From Acinetobacter sp. A2 (GTDB taxonomy: Bacteria; Pseudomonadota; Gammaproteobacteria; Pseudomonadales; Moraxellaceae), in NCBI RefSeq assembly GCF_012371325.1, contig NZ_JAAZQX010000008.1, forward strand, positions 1 through 64,000: a DNA stretch of 64,000 nucleotides, in the 5' to 3' direction. The position numbers and the translations under genes were made by a program. Shown in pieces: positions 1 through 8,587 of the stretch. How positions within the stretch are numbered: the stretch's first letter is position 1; each line of letters starts with the position of its first letter. Below the pieces are notes generated by a model. It did not search any database, was not told the DNA's origin, and saw only the letters and a list, made by a program, of their open reading frames with translations.

Positions 1-290
1 GCAGCACCAGTGATCATGTTTTTAACATAGTCGGCGTGGCCTGGGCAGTCTACGTGCGCGTAGTGACGAGTTGGAGAGTCGTATTCTACGTGAGAAGTAT
101 TAATTGTAATACCACGTGCTTTTTCTTCTGGTGCAGAGTCGATTGCAGCGTAATCTTTCGCTTCACCACCGAATTTTTTTGCACATACAGTTGCAATTGC
201 AGCTGTTAAAGTTGTTTTACCATGGTCAACGTGACCGATTGTGCCCACGTTAACGTGTGGCTTATTACGTTCAAACTTAGCCTTAGCCAT
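1..290 (-). CDS. tuf: Elongation factor Tu, N-terminal part (cut by window edge)
   Basis: EF-Tu is the GTPase that delivers aminoacyl-tRNA to the ribosome. Only the first 96 codons are present; the gene runs off the left edge. The translation opens [20 protein letters not shown] and contains the P-loop GHVDHGKT (about residues 18-25) and the DCPGH G3 motif near residue 81. The ATG at 290-288 follows a strong GAGGAAG Shine-Dalgarno. It lies directly downstream of four tRNA genes on the same strand, the classical thrU-tyrU-glyT-thrT-tufB arrangement, so it is probably co-transcribed with them. Most gammaproteobacteria carry two near-identical tuf copies; by its tRNA context this would be the tufB-type copy. 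Confidence 0.97.
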   Translation of the reverse strand, partial: MAKAKFERNKPHVNVGTIGHVDHGKTTLTAAIATVCAKKFGGEAKDYAAIDSAPEEKARGITINTSHVEYDSPTRHYAHVDCPGHADYVKNMITGA

Positions 291-438
291 GTTCATCTTC
301 CTCGTTTACGTCGAACACAATGCTGAGTAAAACTCTGCCCCGACATATCGCCTAAAAATCTAGACACCTAATACTTGAAAAGCAGACTAATAAGCCTGCT
401 TTTTAAAAAATTTTTGCGAATAATCGCTAAACTGTATC

Positions 439-513
<75 letters not shown>

Positions 514-527
514 GATAAATCCTTCGA

Positions 528-603
528 TGGAGCGGGAGACGAGGATCGAACTCGCGACATGCAGCTTGGAAGGCTGCCGCTCTACCAACTGAGCTACTCC
601 CGC
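528..603 (-). tRNA. glyT: tRNA-Gly (anticodon TCC)
   Basis: Cloverleaf on the minus strand: acceptor GCGGGAG/CTCCCGC, anticodon stem GCAGC/GCTGC with loop CTTCCAA (anticodon TCC, reads GGA/GGG), T-loop TTCGATC, discriminator T, encoded CCA at 528-530. Second-last tRNA of the operon before tuf. Confidence 0.96.
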
Positions 604-639
604 ATCTATGTTGGTAATTACCACTTCTATCGAAGTTAA

Positions 640-723
640 TGGTGGTGGGAGAAGGATTCGAACCTTCGAAGCTTACGCGGCAGAGTTACAGTCTGCTCCC
701 TTTGACCGCTCGGGAATCCCACC
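640..723 (-). tRNA. tyrU: tRNA-Tyr (anticodon GTA)
   Basis: An 84-nt class II tRNA with the long variable arm typical of tyrosine tRNAs. The acceptor is GGTGGGA/TCCCACC, the anticodon stem GCAGA/TCTGC holds loop CTGTAAC (anticodon GTA), the discriminator is A and CCA is encoded at 640-642. It sits between tRNA-Thr(TGT) and tRNA-Gly. Confidence 0.97.
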
Positions 724-777
724 ATTTCACACTTACTCAGTGTTCGTTCTTTACTTCACGATTTAAACTCTCTAAGA

Positions 778-853
<76 letters not shown>

Positions 854-894
854 GTTTCTTAGTGTTTCGTACGTTTCGTATCGGAACGGTGTGC

Positions 895-922
895 AGTTTA
901 GCAAAACTTGAAATCCGTGCAA
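895..922 (-). promoter_or_regulatory. Candidate promoter of the tRNA-tuf operon
   Basis: On the minus strand a TTGCAC -35 (922-917) is followed after 16 bases by a TAAACT -10 (900-895), about 35-40 bases upstream of the first tRNA. The initially transcribed region begins with G/C-rich bases, as in a stringently controlled discriminator. This is a consensus match only. Confidence 0.6.
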
Positions 923-951
923 GTGTTTTTTTCAAAAAAACCGTTAAAAAC

Positions 952-2445
952 TCATAAAATCAATCCATTTGATGATAATTCAACCGCTTTGATCACTGCG
1001 CGAGCTTTTATTTGGGTTTCATTCCATTCAGATTCAGGATTTGAGTCAGCAACCAAGCCTGCACCTGCCTGCACATAGACCTTATTTTCACGAATTACAC
1101 AGGTACGAATGGCAATCGACATATCCATTTCGCCATGCCAGCCTAAATAACCAACAGCACCACCGAAAACGCCACGTTTTACAGGCTCAACTTCGTCAAT
1201 AATTTCCATAGCACGAATTTTTGGTGCGCCTGAAAGCGTGCCTGCGGGGAAGGTTGCCTGAAAAACATCCAAAGCATCTACATCATCACGCACTTCACCC
1301 TGCACATTGGAGACAATATGCATGACATGCGAATAACGTTCGATCACCATTTGATCGGTGACTTGCACTTTACCAATTTTGGCAATACGTCCAACATCAT
1401 TACGACCTAAATCGATCAGCATTAAATGTTCAGCGATTTCTTTTTCATCTGACAGTAAGTCTTGTTCCAAAGCCAAGTCTTCTTCTTTGGTTTTGCCACG
1501 CGGACGTGTACCCGCTAAAGGGCGCACGGTTGCAATGCCATTTTCCAAACGCGATAAAATTTCAGGTGATGAACCGACTATATGAAACGGTTGGTCGTCA
1601 GCCAAGGTTTTGCCCTGCACCAAAAACAAATACGGCGATGGATTAAGGTGACGTAAGGCACGATAAACCTGTAACGGTTCACCATCAAAATCCGACACCA
1701 TACGATGCCCAGGCACCACCTGCATGACATCGCCTGCACGGATATATTCTTTAACTTTTTCAATTGACGCCAAGAATTTTTCTTTGCCTGTGAGTGATTC
1801 AAAATGTGGCGGTGTATGCTTTTGTGCTTTTAAGCTAATCGGCGTTGCTAAAACTTCTTCTAGTGCATCGAGCTGCTGTTGTGCCTTGTTATAGGCATCT
1901 GCCTGTGCTGCATCGGCATGCACAATTAAAAACAGGGTATCTTTTAAATTATCAAACACGATGACTGTTTTAGACAGCATCATCCAAATATCAGGCAAAC
2001 CGACAGGGTCTGCTGTCGGCACATTTTTCAAACGTGGCTCAATATAACGAACCGCATCGTAACCAAAATACCCAACTAAGCCACCAGTAAAACTTGGCAA
2101 TTCGGGTAAATCGGCCTGTGTAGGCACTTTAAACTGCGCTTGAAAATCGCGGATATATTGAAAAGGCTGTGCACAGTTTTGTTTTTCTACTGAACCATCT
2201 GCATGTTGAATGGTTAACTCGCCTGCATTGCAGGAAAAAACAGTAGATTCACCCAAACCAATAATAGAATAACGTGCCCAGTTTTCGCCCCCTTCTACAG
2301 ATTCAAACAAATAGGCTTGTTGATGCTGTTTCAAACGTGCAAATACTGACAATGGCGTTTCGGTATCGGCCAGACGTTGGCGATATACAGGAATCAGGTT
2401 ATAGCCCGCAGTTTTAAGTTGTTCAAATTGAGTCTGAGTGGTCAT
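952..2445 (-). CDS. trpE: Anthranilate synthase component I
   Basis: Converts chorismate plus ammonia (or glutamine, with TrpG) to anthranilate, the first step of tryptophan synthesis. The 497-aa length is normal. Visible are the N-terminal allosteric motif FESVEGGE, the chorismate-binding stretch IDLGRNDVGRI (about 345) and AGTLSGAPKIRAM (about 400), then GGAVGYLGW. I chose the ATG at 2445 because GGGAG lies six bases upstream; an in-frame ATG eight codons earlier has poor support. trpG/trpD/trpC are not nearby, the usual separated arrangement in Pseudomonas-type bacteria. A 13-codon ORF with one Trp codon lies upstream (see 2515-2556). Confidence 0.96.
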   Translation of the reverse strand: MTTQTQFEQLKTAGYNLIPVYRQRLADTETPLSVFARLKQHQQAYLFESVEGGENWARYSIIGLGESTVFSCNAGELTIQHADGSVEKQNCAQPFQYIRDFQAQFKVPTQADLPELPSFTGGLVGYFGYDAVRYIEPRLKNVPTADPVGLPDIWMMLSKTVIVFDNLKDTLFLIVHADAAQADAYNKAQQQLDALEEVLATPISLKAQKHTPPHFESLTGKEKFLASIEKVKEYIRAGDVMQVVPGHRMVSDFDGEPLQVYRALRHLNPSPYLFLVQGKTLADDQPFHIVGSSPEILSRLENGIATVRPLAGTRPRGKTKEEDLALEQDLLSDEKEIAEHLMLIDLGRNDVGRIAKIGKVQVTDQMVIERYSHVMHIVSNVQGEVRDDVDALDVFQATFPAGTLSGAPKIRAMEIIDEVEPVKRGVFGGAVGYLGWHGEMDMSIAIRTCVIRENKVYVQAGAGLVADSNPESEWNETQIKARAVIKAVELSSNGLIL

Positions 2446-2514
2446 GTGAAGCTCCCTATTTCGATACACTAATTTTTTCGATAAGACGAAGTGAAGAATG
2501 ATTTGCGTTTCTGA

Positions 2515-2556
2515 CTAGTGTCGCCATCGAAATATGGGCATGACAGCCTGACTCAT
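2515..2556 (-). other. Possible short leader ORF upstream of trpE
   Basis: On the minus strand an ATG with an AGGA Shine-Dalgarno seven bases upstream opens a 13-codon frame, MSQAVMPIFRWRH, ending about 70 bases before trpE. It has a single Trp codon and no convincing downstream terminator hairpin, so attenuation is not established. A TATAAA box at 2571-2566 is so close that the Shine-Dalgarno might not be in the transcript. Confidence 0.25.
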
Positions 2557-2590
2557 ATTGATATCCTTTATAGCGGTTTGGGTTGAATTA

Positions 2591-2623
2591 TGAATTGTTA
2601 AGGTTCACATCCTTAACAATTCA
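2591..2623 (-). repeat. Perfect 13-bp hairpin across the gph stop codon
   Basis: TGAATTGTTAAGG (2591-2603) and its exact complement CCTTAACAATTCA (2611-2623) flank a 7-base loop holding the gph TGA stop. There is no U-run after it on either strand, so it is not a standard intrinsic terminator. It may protect the mRNA 3' end or slow the ribosome. Confidence 0.6.
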
Positions 2624-3279
2624 GTTAAATTATCCACGATTTGTTGTGGCTGACAATCGGCAATGGATTCACCATGATTATAGCCATAGCTGACTACAAT
2701 ACAATCAATACCCGCACGACGCGCAGCCTCTACGTCATTGGAAGAATCTCCAATCATTAACACTTGCGAAGGGTCAACCTGATAACGCTCGACACAGTGC
2801 AGCAATTGACGCGGATGTGGTTTACGTTCTTCAAAACGGTCCCCACCAATCACATCATCAAAATAATTTTGCATGTTTAAAGCTTCGATAATGGCACGTG
2901 CAGGTTGTTCAGGCTTATTGGTCACACAAACCAAAGTTTTGTTCTGCGCCTTTGCCCAATCCAAAAACTCAATAATGCCTGCAAAGGGCTGCGTATCGAT
3001 GCACGGTTCAGCATTATAAATGTCTAAAAAGGTATTCAAGAGCTGTTGATGTTGCTCGGGATGCACAACCCCCATTAAATGCATCAACACGCTATGACAA
3101 AAAACAGCAGTGCCCTTTCCAACCCAAGTACGTACTTGCTCTAGAGTCACTAAAGGTAACTGCAGTGCATTCAAACTCATGTTCATGGCACGGTATAAGT
3201 CTGTGGCAGAATCTACTAGCGTTCCATCAAGGTCAAATAAAATAACTTGGCGTGTATCGAGCTGAGCAATAGACATCAT
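2605..3279 (-). CDS. gph: HAD-family phosphatase, probable phosphoglycolate phosphatase
   Basis: A 224-aa haloacid-dehalogenase hydrolase. It likely removes phosphate from 2-phosphoglycolate, a by-product of DNA damage repair. Visible HAD motifs are I DLDGTLVDS (about residues 16-24), II VCVTNKPEQ (about 118), the conserved lysine in ERKPHP, and IV MIGDSSNDVEAARRAG. Starts at 3279 and 3276 (tandem ATG) share a GGGGGG ribosome-binding site; the second has better spacing. It lies between an FHA-protein gene and trpE on one strand, echoing the gph-trpE linkage of pseudomonads. Other HAD phosphatases share these motifs, so the substrate is inferred from length and context. Confidence 0.88.
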   Translation of the reverse strand: MMSIAQLDTRQVILFDLDGTLVDSATDLYRAMNMSLNALQLPLVTLEQVRTWVGKGTAVFCHSVLMHLMGVVHPEQHQQLLNTFLDIYNAEPCIDTQPFAGIIEFLDWAKAQNKTLVCVTNKPEQPARAIIEALNMQNYFDDVIGGDRFEERKPHPRQLLHCVERYQVDPSQVLMIGDSSNDVEAARRAGIDCIVVSYGYNHGESIADCQPQQIVDNLTELLRM

Positions 3280-3298
3280 TCCCCCCTAAATTGACAAA

Positions 3299-3316
3299 GG
3301 CATGCGATTGCATGCC
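3299..3316 (-). repeat. Intercistronic GGCATGC hairpin
   Basis: A perfect 7-bp stem GGCATGC/GCATGCC with a 4-base loop lies between the end of the FHA gene (3339) and the start of gph (3279). On the minus strand it is followed by only TTT, so at most it is a weak terminator or processing site. Confidence 0.45.
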
Positions 3317-3338
3317 CTGATTGTAAAGCAAAGGTCGC

Positions 3339-3989
3339 TTATTTAAACAATACCCATGCCAAAATAGCTAAAATCACCAACACGATTAGTGAAATTAAGC
3401 CAACAGATGCATTTTTTTGTTGTTCTCTCTCTTGTTCCACACGAGAAATAGGCTGCTCTACCGCAACTGGAGTAGGTTCAGCCTGAACCGCATGAATATC
3501 GACACCCTCTGGAATTGGTGCTGGCTTAGGTACAGCAACCCCTTGTGGCATCCCATCACGGTTTAATTGCACCGAACTGTCACGCTGATTCAATTCGGGC
3601 ATGCCTTGCTCATTCATTTGCTGTGCAGCTGTTTTCTCTGTAGCTTCGGTTACTTTTTCTGCCGTTTCTGCCACATCTGCAGCATGTTCAAGTTCAACGG
3701 CTGGTGCAAACACAGAGAACTTCAGGCTAGCAAACTGCACAATATCGCCTTCTTTAAGCAAGGTTTCATCGGCAATGCGCAAATCATTCACAAAAGTGCC
3801 ATTCGAGGAGTTTAAATCTTGCACGTAAAGTGCTTGGTCTTTCACTAAAAAAGCCGCATGTTTACGTGAAATTTCCGCCGATTGCAGCACCAAATCTGCA
3901 CTTTGATGGCGTCCCACCAACATATCACGGTCGATACTAATTTCCTGGCCAGTAAATTCACCGCTAATTGCTTGTATTTTCCAAGTCAT
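3339..3989 (-). CDS. FHA-domain protein with C-terminal membrane anchor
   Basis: A 216-aa protein. Residues about 5-95 form a forkhead-associated phosphothreonine-binding domain, with the hallmark GRHQSADLVL, SRKHA and SSNGTFVND motifs. A low-complexity Glu/Ala/Pro linker (about 100-190) follows, then one transmembrane helix at the very C-terminus (SLIVLVILAILAWVLF). It is therefore a tail-anchored cytoplasmic FHA protein. It sits next to gspD on the same strand, but I see nothing that ties it to the T2SS; FHA proteins of this kind also occur with cell-division or type VI systems. The function is unknown. Confidence 0.85.
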   Translation of the reverse strand: MTWKIQAISGEFTGQEISIDRDMLVGRHQSADLVLQSAEISRKHAAFLVKDQALYVQDLNSSNGTFVNDLRIADETLLKEGDIVQFASLKFSVFAPAVELEHAADVAETAEKVTEATEKTAAQQMNEQGMPELNQRDSSVQLNRDGMPQGVAVPKPAPIPEGVDIHAVQAEPTPVAVEQPISRVEQEREQQKNASVGLISLIVLVILAILAWVLFK

Positions 3990-4058
3990 AAATAATTTCT
4001 CTGGTGTGATTTGGCAACATCATAACATGCCCTTAACCACAATCTGTGCAGGATACGA

Positions 4059-6314
4059 TTAAGGTGTAGCACGAATTGTGGTTGTGGTAACCGTATTTTT
4101 GGTTTTACTCACTTCCTGCTGCGGCAATGCCACGCTTTGACGTTGTACCACAGGCTCAATTGCAACAGGTGTAGTCACCGTTGCCGTACGGTTGGCAGGC
4201 ACAGCCGATGGCAGCGTTTGGTACACCCCTGCTTGTGGTGCAACCCGAGATACGGGCAAACGCTGCTGATAAACATCACTGACATTTTCAGGCAATTTGG
4301 CAAAGCTACCATCGGCATCCATGGCCAGTTGCAAACTATACAATTGACTATAGCGCTGCTGCGAAATACGACGAATATCCTGACTATCACCCACAATAGT
4401 CGGGTGGATAAATATCAAGAGATTACGCTTTTGATTGGATTGACCATCGGAACGGAATAAACGCCCAAGCCCTGGAATCGCACCTAAGCCCGGCACAGCT
4501 TGACGACTGTAAATTGAGTTATCTGAAATTAGACCACCCAAGACAATAGTTTGCCCATGCTCTGCTAAAATAGAAGTTTTAATGGCACGTTTACTGGTTA
4601 CCAAATCCTGTGCCTGACCTTTATTGGCTTTGACATCAGACACTTCTTGTTCCACTTCAAGTCGGAGTGTGCCACCTTCACCAATATGAGGCACAACTTT
4701 TAAAGTCACCCCGACATCTTTACGCTCAATGGTGGTATACGGGTTTGCCACTCCGCCATTGGTGGATAATGAACCCGTTACGAAAGGAACGTTCTCACCC
4801 ACCACAATATAGGCTTCTTCATTGTCCATGGTCACAATAGATGGCGTAGACAATAAATTGGATTTGGTTTTTTCTTTCAGCGCCTGAATCATCGCACCAT
4901 AGAGCTTGCGTGAACCATCACGACTTTCGCGATAATCACCCAAAACCAAAGATGTACCTGCACCAATCGCACTACCTGCACCTGCTGCACCACCTGTCAA
5001 ATAGCCTGCGGCAACATTTTTCAGACTGGCACCGATATTGTCAAAGTTAATCAAGCCAATGCCGCTACTTAAATCTCCTAGCGCCCACTGCACACCGAGC
5101 TGATCAGCATCAGTGCCTTCTACTTCAATAATCGCAGCTTCAATCAACACCTGTTGACGACGAGTATCTAGCTGCTGAATGGCCGATTCAATTTCACGCA
5201 TCAGTTGCGGGTCTGCTTTAACCACCAAGGCATTTTGCGAACCATCGGCAATAATACTGACACCATTGCCATTAAAACTGGTGATGTTGTTTTGATTATT
5301 GCTATTTGAACTACCACCCAAATTAATACTTGGGGTGGAAATTGTAGATGAATTGCCCGTATTGTTATTGTTGTTACTCAGGTTGCTTGTACTACTATTA
5401 TTACTGCTGTTGTTATTTGAGCCAGAACTGCTACTGACTGCTTGCCCCGACACCAAACCTTGCAAAATTTCCGCTAAATTCTGCGCACTGGCATATTTCA
5501 AACGGAAAACTTTTAAGCCGCCCAAACGGTCTGCGGCAGGCACATCCATCATTTCAATCATTTGACGAATGCGTTTACGGGTTGCAGTGTCACCTTTAAT
5601 GATAATGCGATTGGTGCGGTTGTCTGCCACAATGCGCACACGAGAGCCTTTCACATCTTTGGCTGCCCCGGTCGAACTCATCGACTCAAGCAAACCAATG
5701 ACTTCTTCTGCCTGACTAGACTGTAGACTAATCGCTTCAATGTCATTTTGCCCAGTACCATCCAAATTACGAATAATACTTTCTAGCTGGTAAATGTTGC
5801 TAGCACGGTCTGACACGATTAAGGCATTGGTGCCGCCCACTGCAGACAAATGTGCAAACTGTGGCATGAGCGGACGTAAAGCAGGAATCAGGTCATTGGC
5901 ATTGGTATTTTCTAGCCAGATCACACGCGTCACAATTTGATCGCCACGTGCATTTTGACGGCCGTCATAGGGAATACCTGAACTTTTGACATTGCTGTCA
6001 GGCACAAGACGAATGGTATTGCCCGATGGAATGGCGACCACACCATTGACATTCAGCACCCCTAAAAACAGGTCATAGACTTCATTTTTATTTAAGGCTT
6101 TGTTGGAAATCACCGTGACATTGCCACGCACGCGTGGATCGACTGCAAAGTTCTTGCCCGTAATATCGGCCACTTCATTAATAAATGCAGTCAAGTCCGC
6201 ATCACGTAAATTAATTTTCCAGGTTTGCGCATGACTTGCAGTACTCACCATTGCAACAAGCGGTGCAGCAGCCAGTAATGCCCAAAATGGACGCTCATGA
6301 TTCAATAAAGCCAT
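4059..6314 (-). CDS. gspD: Type II secretion system secretin GspD
   Basis: Forms the outer-membrane channel of the type II secretion system. The 751-aa protein has an N-terminal signal peptide ending near ASHA-Q, an N0 domain (residues about 30-105), N1-N3 repeats with RTNRIIIKG-like motifs, and the secretin core (about 430-640) containing VPFVTGS and TIVLGGLI-type sequences. The N3 domain is interrupted by an unusually long Asn/Ser/Gly/Thr-rich stretch (about residues 290-345). The tail after about 660 is Thr/Val/Ala-rich. Upstream on the same strand are gspC and gspN; gspE-M are not in the window, so the system is dispersed. Confidence 0.95.
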   Translation of the reverse strand: MALLNHERPFWALLAAAPLVAMVSTASHAQTWKINLRDADLTAFINEVADITGKNFAVDPRVRGNVTVISNKALNKNEVYDLFLGVLNVNGVVAIPSGNTIRLVPDSNVKSSGIPYDGRQNARGDQIVTRVIWLENTNANDLIPALRPLMPQFAHLSAVGGTNALIVSDRASNIYQLESIIRNLDGTGQNDIEAISLQSSQAEEVIGLLESMSSTGAAKDVKGSRVRIVADNRTNRIIIKGDTATRKRIRQMIEMMDVPAADRLGGLKVFRLKYASAQNLAEILQGLVSGQAVSSSSGSNNNSSNNSSTSNLSNNNNNTGNSSTISTPSINLGGSSNSNNQNNITSFNGNGVSIIADGSQNALVVKADPQLMREIESAIQQLDTRRQQVLIEAAIIEVEGTDADQLGVQWALGDLSSGIGLINFDNIGASLKNVAAGYLTGGAAGAGSAIGAGTSLVLGDYRESRDGSRKLYGAMIQALKEKTKSNLLSTPSIVTMDNEEAYIVVGENVPFVTGSLSTNGGVANPYTTIERKDVGVTLKVVPHIGEGGTLRLEVEQEVSDVKANKGQAQDLVTSKRAIKTSILAEHGQTIVLGGLISDNSIYSRQAVPGLGAIPGLGRLFRSDGQSNQKRNLLIFIHPTIVGDSQDIRRISQQRYSQLYSLQLAMDADGSFAKLPENVSDVYQQRLPVSRVAPQAGVYQTLPSAVPANRTATVTTPVAIEPVVQRQSVALPQQEVSKTKNTVTTTTIRATP

Positions 6315-6373
6315 AATCTACTGTGTTTCCTAACCCTAAATATGCCTCTGCATTATTCAACATGCCGATTCAT

Positions 6374-7213
6374 TTAAAAATTTTGTTGTATGGTCATCAC
6401 CTGATCACCACGTTTTATTTCTAATTTCACCTGACCTTCACGACGCGCCTGTTCCAGTAACTGCACATCGTTTTGCCCTTGCCCGACACTCTGCCCATTT
6501 AAAGACAAAATACGGTCACCTGGTTGTAAGCCTAGTTTATTTCTTAACGCTGCGGGAGTCCGTGTGGTTACCTCATAACCGTTGCCTGTATTGGCCTCAA
6601 CCCCCATTTCTTTTAAATATTGTTCACGGTCTTCCTGAATTCGCTGTACTGCTTGTCCAATTGCATTATTCGGTTGTGCAGGCGCTGTTGGCGCAACCAT
6701 TGCGGGCGTATTACCACTGGAAATTAATGGGGCGATCGGTTGATTTAAACCATTCTCGATACCCTTAAACAATATCTCACGCGTAGCACCACTACTATGA
6801 CGCAAAATCACTCGATCCCAATACACTTCTGCCAATTGATACTGACTAGAATCAATCACATCTCCCACACGGTAACGTTCAGCGACTTCATTCACTTTAA
6901 TCACGGCCGATGAGAACTGACTCGGTTGTCCGACAACAACACCTTGCAAAGTCATATTTAATTGATCGTCTACCGTAGCGGCACGTCCAACTTCATGAAA
7001 TAGTGCAAAAGAAGAAATATTCGGAATCTGTGGTTGCTGTGAGCCCAATTCCACCCGATCTACCTGCATAGCCTGCGGCGGTGCAAGCACCAGCCAAAAT
7101 AAACTCGCCAGTTTCCAACACAAATACAAAATGAGCAGGGTTAACAATACAGGCGCAACACGGTCTACTTGCTTCCAATCTAAGTTGGCCCAACGCTCTG
7201 AAAAATCACGCAT
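6374..7213 (-). CDS. gspC: Type II secretion system inner-membrane protein GspC
   Basis: Links the inner-membrane platform to the secretin. The 279-aa protein has a short cytoplasmic N-terminus, one transmembrane helix (about residues 20-45), a periplasmic homology region (about 85-150) resembling pilus-associated GspC/PilP domains, and a C-terminal PDZ domain (about 200-275; LGLQPGDRILSLNGQ). I chose the ATG at 7213 because it overlaps the gspN stop as TGATG, implying translational coupling. gspD follows after about 60 bases. It resembles Pseudomonas XcpP more in position than in sequence detail. Confidence 0.92.
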   Translation of the reverse strand: MRDFSERWANLDWKQVDRVAPVLLTLLILYLCWKLASLFWLVLAPPQAMQVDRVELGSQQPQIPNISSFALFHEVGRAATVDDQLNMTLQGVVVGQPSQFSSAVIKVNEVAERYRVGDVIDSSQYQLAEVYWDRVILRHSSGATREILFKGIENGLNQPIAPLISSGNTPAMVAPTAPAQPNNAIGQAVQRIQEDREQYLKEMGVEANTGNGYEVTTRTPAALRNKLGLQPGDRILSLNGQSVGQGQNDVQLLEQARREGQVKLEIKRGDQVMTIQQNF

Positions 7214-7953
7214 CAAAAGCCTCCTTTCAGTAAAGGCTGACGGGTACTGATAACATAAGTATCTAGTCCTGCTTTACCTTCATAAGAAGCAATATTCATC
7301 AACAAACGTTGGGTGAGTTGCACATCCAGCATCAAATTCTGATCAAGTGCAATATTCACCATTTTCTGTTCGCGTTGATCTCGGATATCGAATATCAATT
7401 TACCATTTTCGTCCGACAAACTGCCTTTTAAAGCAGGAATATTCATGCGGTCTTGGCGCTGCGCAAAACGATAAAGCAACTCACCCCCTGCCCACTGCAT
7501 TTGTCCTTCTGACTTTGCAAAACCTTGTTGTTTTTTAAAATTTAAATGAACGTCTTTAAGTTGAATCGCATTGCTCGGCCATTGCCAGTCCACAACACTT
7601 TTTAAAGTCTCAGGCGCAATTTGACCTTCGAGTGATTGCAGTAAAATCGTGCCAAAACGATAAGCAACTATGCCTTCCAATTGTGTATTGCCGCTGTGCA
7701 CTTCTACGTCGGCAGCAACACGCAGTAGTACCAAATCTAAAGGACGCGTATTCCAGCTTAAAGTGCCACGTAATTGTCCTTTTTGCCAGTCGGCTTGCCC
7801 CTGCCAAATGTTGCCACTGACATTATGTAAAGTCTGGTTGTTTTTATAAAATTTTGAAATCAACCACGCTGCAGGAATTTGTAATAACACAAAAATCAAA
7901 AATGCAATGAGGGCGAAAATCCACCACGTGATGTATTTGGGTTTCTTTATCAT
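7213..7953 (-). CDS. gspN: Type II secretion system protein N
   Basis: A 246-aa protein with an N-terminal membrane anchor (about residues 9-33) and an otherwise periplasmic beta-rich body (LRGTLSWNTRPLDLVLLRV, LMLDVQLTQRLL). This fits GspN/XcpN, a poorly understood accessory component of some T2SSs. It is the first gene of gspN-gspC-gspD and overlaps gspC by one base. The family assignment rests on these features and the operon position. Confidence 0.85.
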   Translation of the reverse strand: MIKKPKYITWWIFALIAFLIFVLLQIPAAWLISKFYKNNQTLHNVSGNIWQGQADWQKGQLRGTLSWNTRPLDLVLLRVAADVEVHSGNTQLEGIVAYRFGTILLQSLEGQIAPETLKSVVDWQWPSNAIQLKDVHLNFKKQQGFAKSEGQMQWAGGELLYRFAQRQDRMNIPALKGSLSDENGKLIFDIRDQREQKMVNIALDQNLMLDVQLTQRLLMNIASYEGKAGLDTYVISTRQPLLKGGF

Positions 7954-8050
7954 GCCACCACGACCAACCTTACTAATTTTTCTATGAATGACTTTTTATA
8001 ACACTCACACATTATGCACACTTTTTCGGCATCGCCAATTGATACAGATA

Positions 8051-8080
8051 AAAAAAACCAAGCCGTATTGCTTGGTTTTT
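8051..8080 (-). terminator. Intrinsic terminator after hns
   Basis: CCAAGC/GCTTGG stem with a 6-base loop, flanked by A-runs and T-runs on both sides, so it can work in both directions. It lies 37 bases past the hns stop codon. Confidence 0.8.
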
Positions 8081-8116
8081 GAACTCTAAGTCAACTCAAT
8101 GACAAATTGATGAAGC

Positions 8117-8443
8117 TTAGATTAGAAAATCTTCAAGTTTCGCGCCTTTTTCTAATTCAGCAACTAACCAGCGTGGTTGTTTACCACGACCCGTCCAAGT
8201 ATCTGTTGGATTAGTTTTGCTACGATAACGTGGCTCTACTGTTTTACGTGGGCTTTTTTTACGCTTGCTTTCGCCAACTTCAAGAATTTGCTCAATGCTT
8301 AAACCTAAACCATCTGCAATTGCGATAATTTGATTATAGGCATCTTCAATTGCTTGATCTTTTTTCGTGGCAATTAATGCTTCAGCTTCAGCTTGTAAAC
8401 GCTTTAACTCTTCAACAGATAAATTGCTAATATCGGGCATCAT
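8117..8443 (-). CDS. hns: H-NS family nucleoid-associated protein
   Basis: A 108-aa xenogeneic silencer that binds AT-rich DNA. The N-terminal half is a helical oligomerisation segment (LSVEELKRLQAEAEALIATK). The C-terminal DNA-binding domain carries the signature TWTGRGKQPRWLVAELEKG, with the TGRGKQP AT-hook-like loop at about residues 83-90. The linker is Lys/Arg-rich. It has its own terminator and a 144-base AT-rich upstream region consistent with autoregulation. In Acinetobacter, H-NS represses surface and virulence-related genes; here that role is inferred from homology. Confidence 0.95.
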   Translation of the reverse strand: MMPDISNLSVEELKRLQAEAEALIATKKDQAIEDAYNQIIAIADGLGLSIEQILEVGESKRKKSPRKTVEPRYRSKTNPTDTWTGRGKQPRWLVAELEKGAKLEDFLI

Positions 8444-8587
8444 ACTTACTCCAAAAACTATGCTTTTTTATATTCAGTTATTAAATTAAGCAGATTCATT
8501 ACATTTTATCAAACCAAAGCTTTAATAAAAAATCCACTACTCTACGTATAAATAACAGTCGATATATTATGAACTGATTATTCAGTT

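Noticed and set aside
923-941. GTTTTTTTCAAAAAAAC as a terminator for trpE
   Set aside because: The stem is pure A/T apart from its end pair, without a following U-run. It lies next to the tRNA promoter, so I do not call it.
5299-5565. A Leu-rich plus-strand ORF opposite gspD
   Set aside because: It is the antisense shadow of the Asn/Ser-rich codons of GspD, has no ribosome-binding site and reads as runs of Leu.
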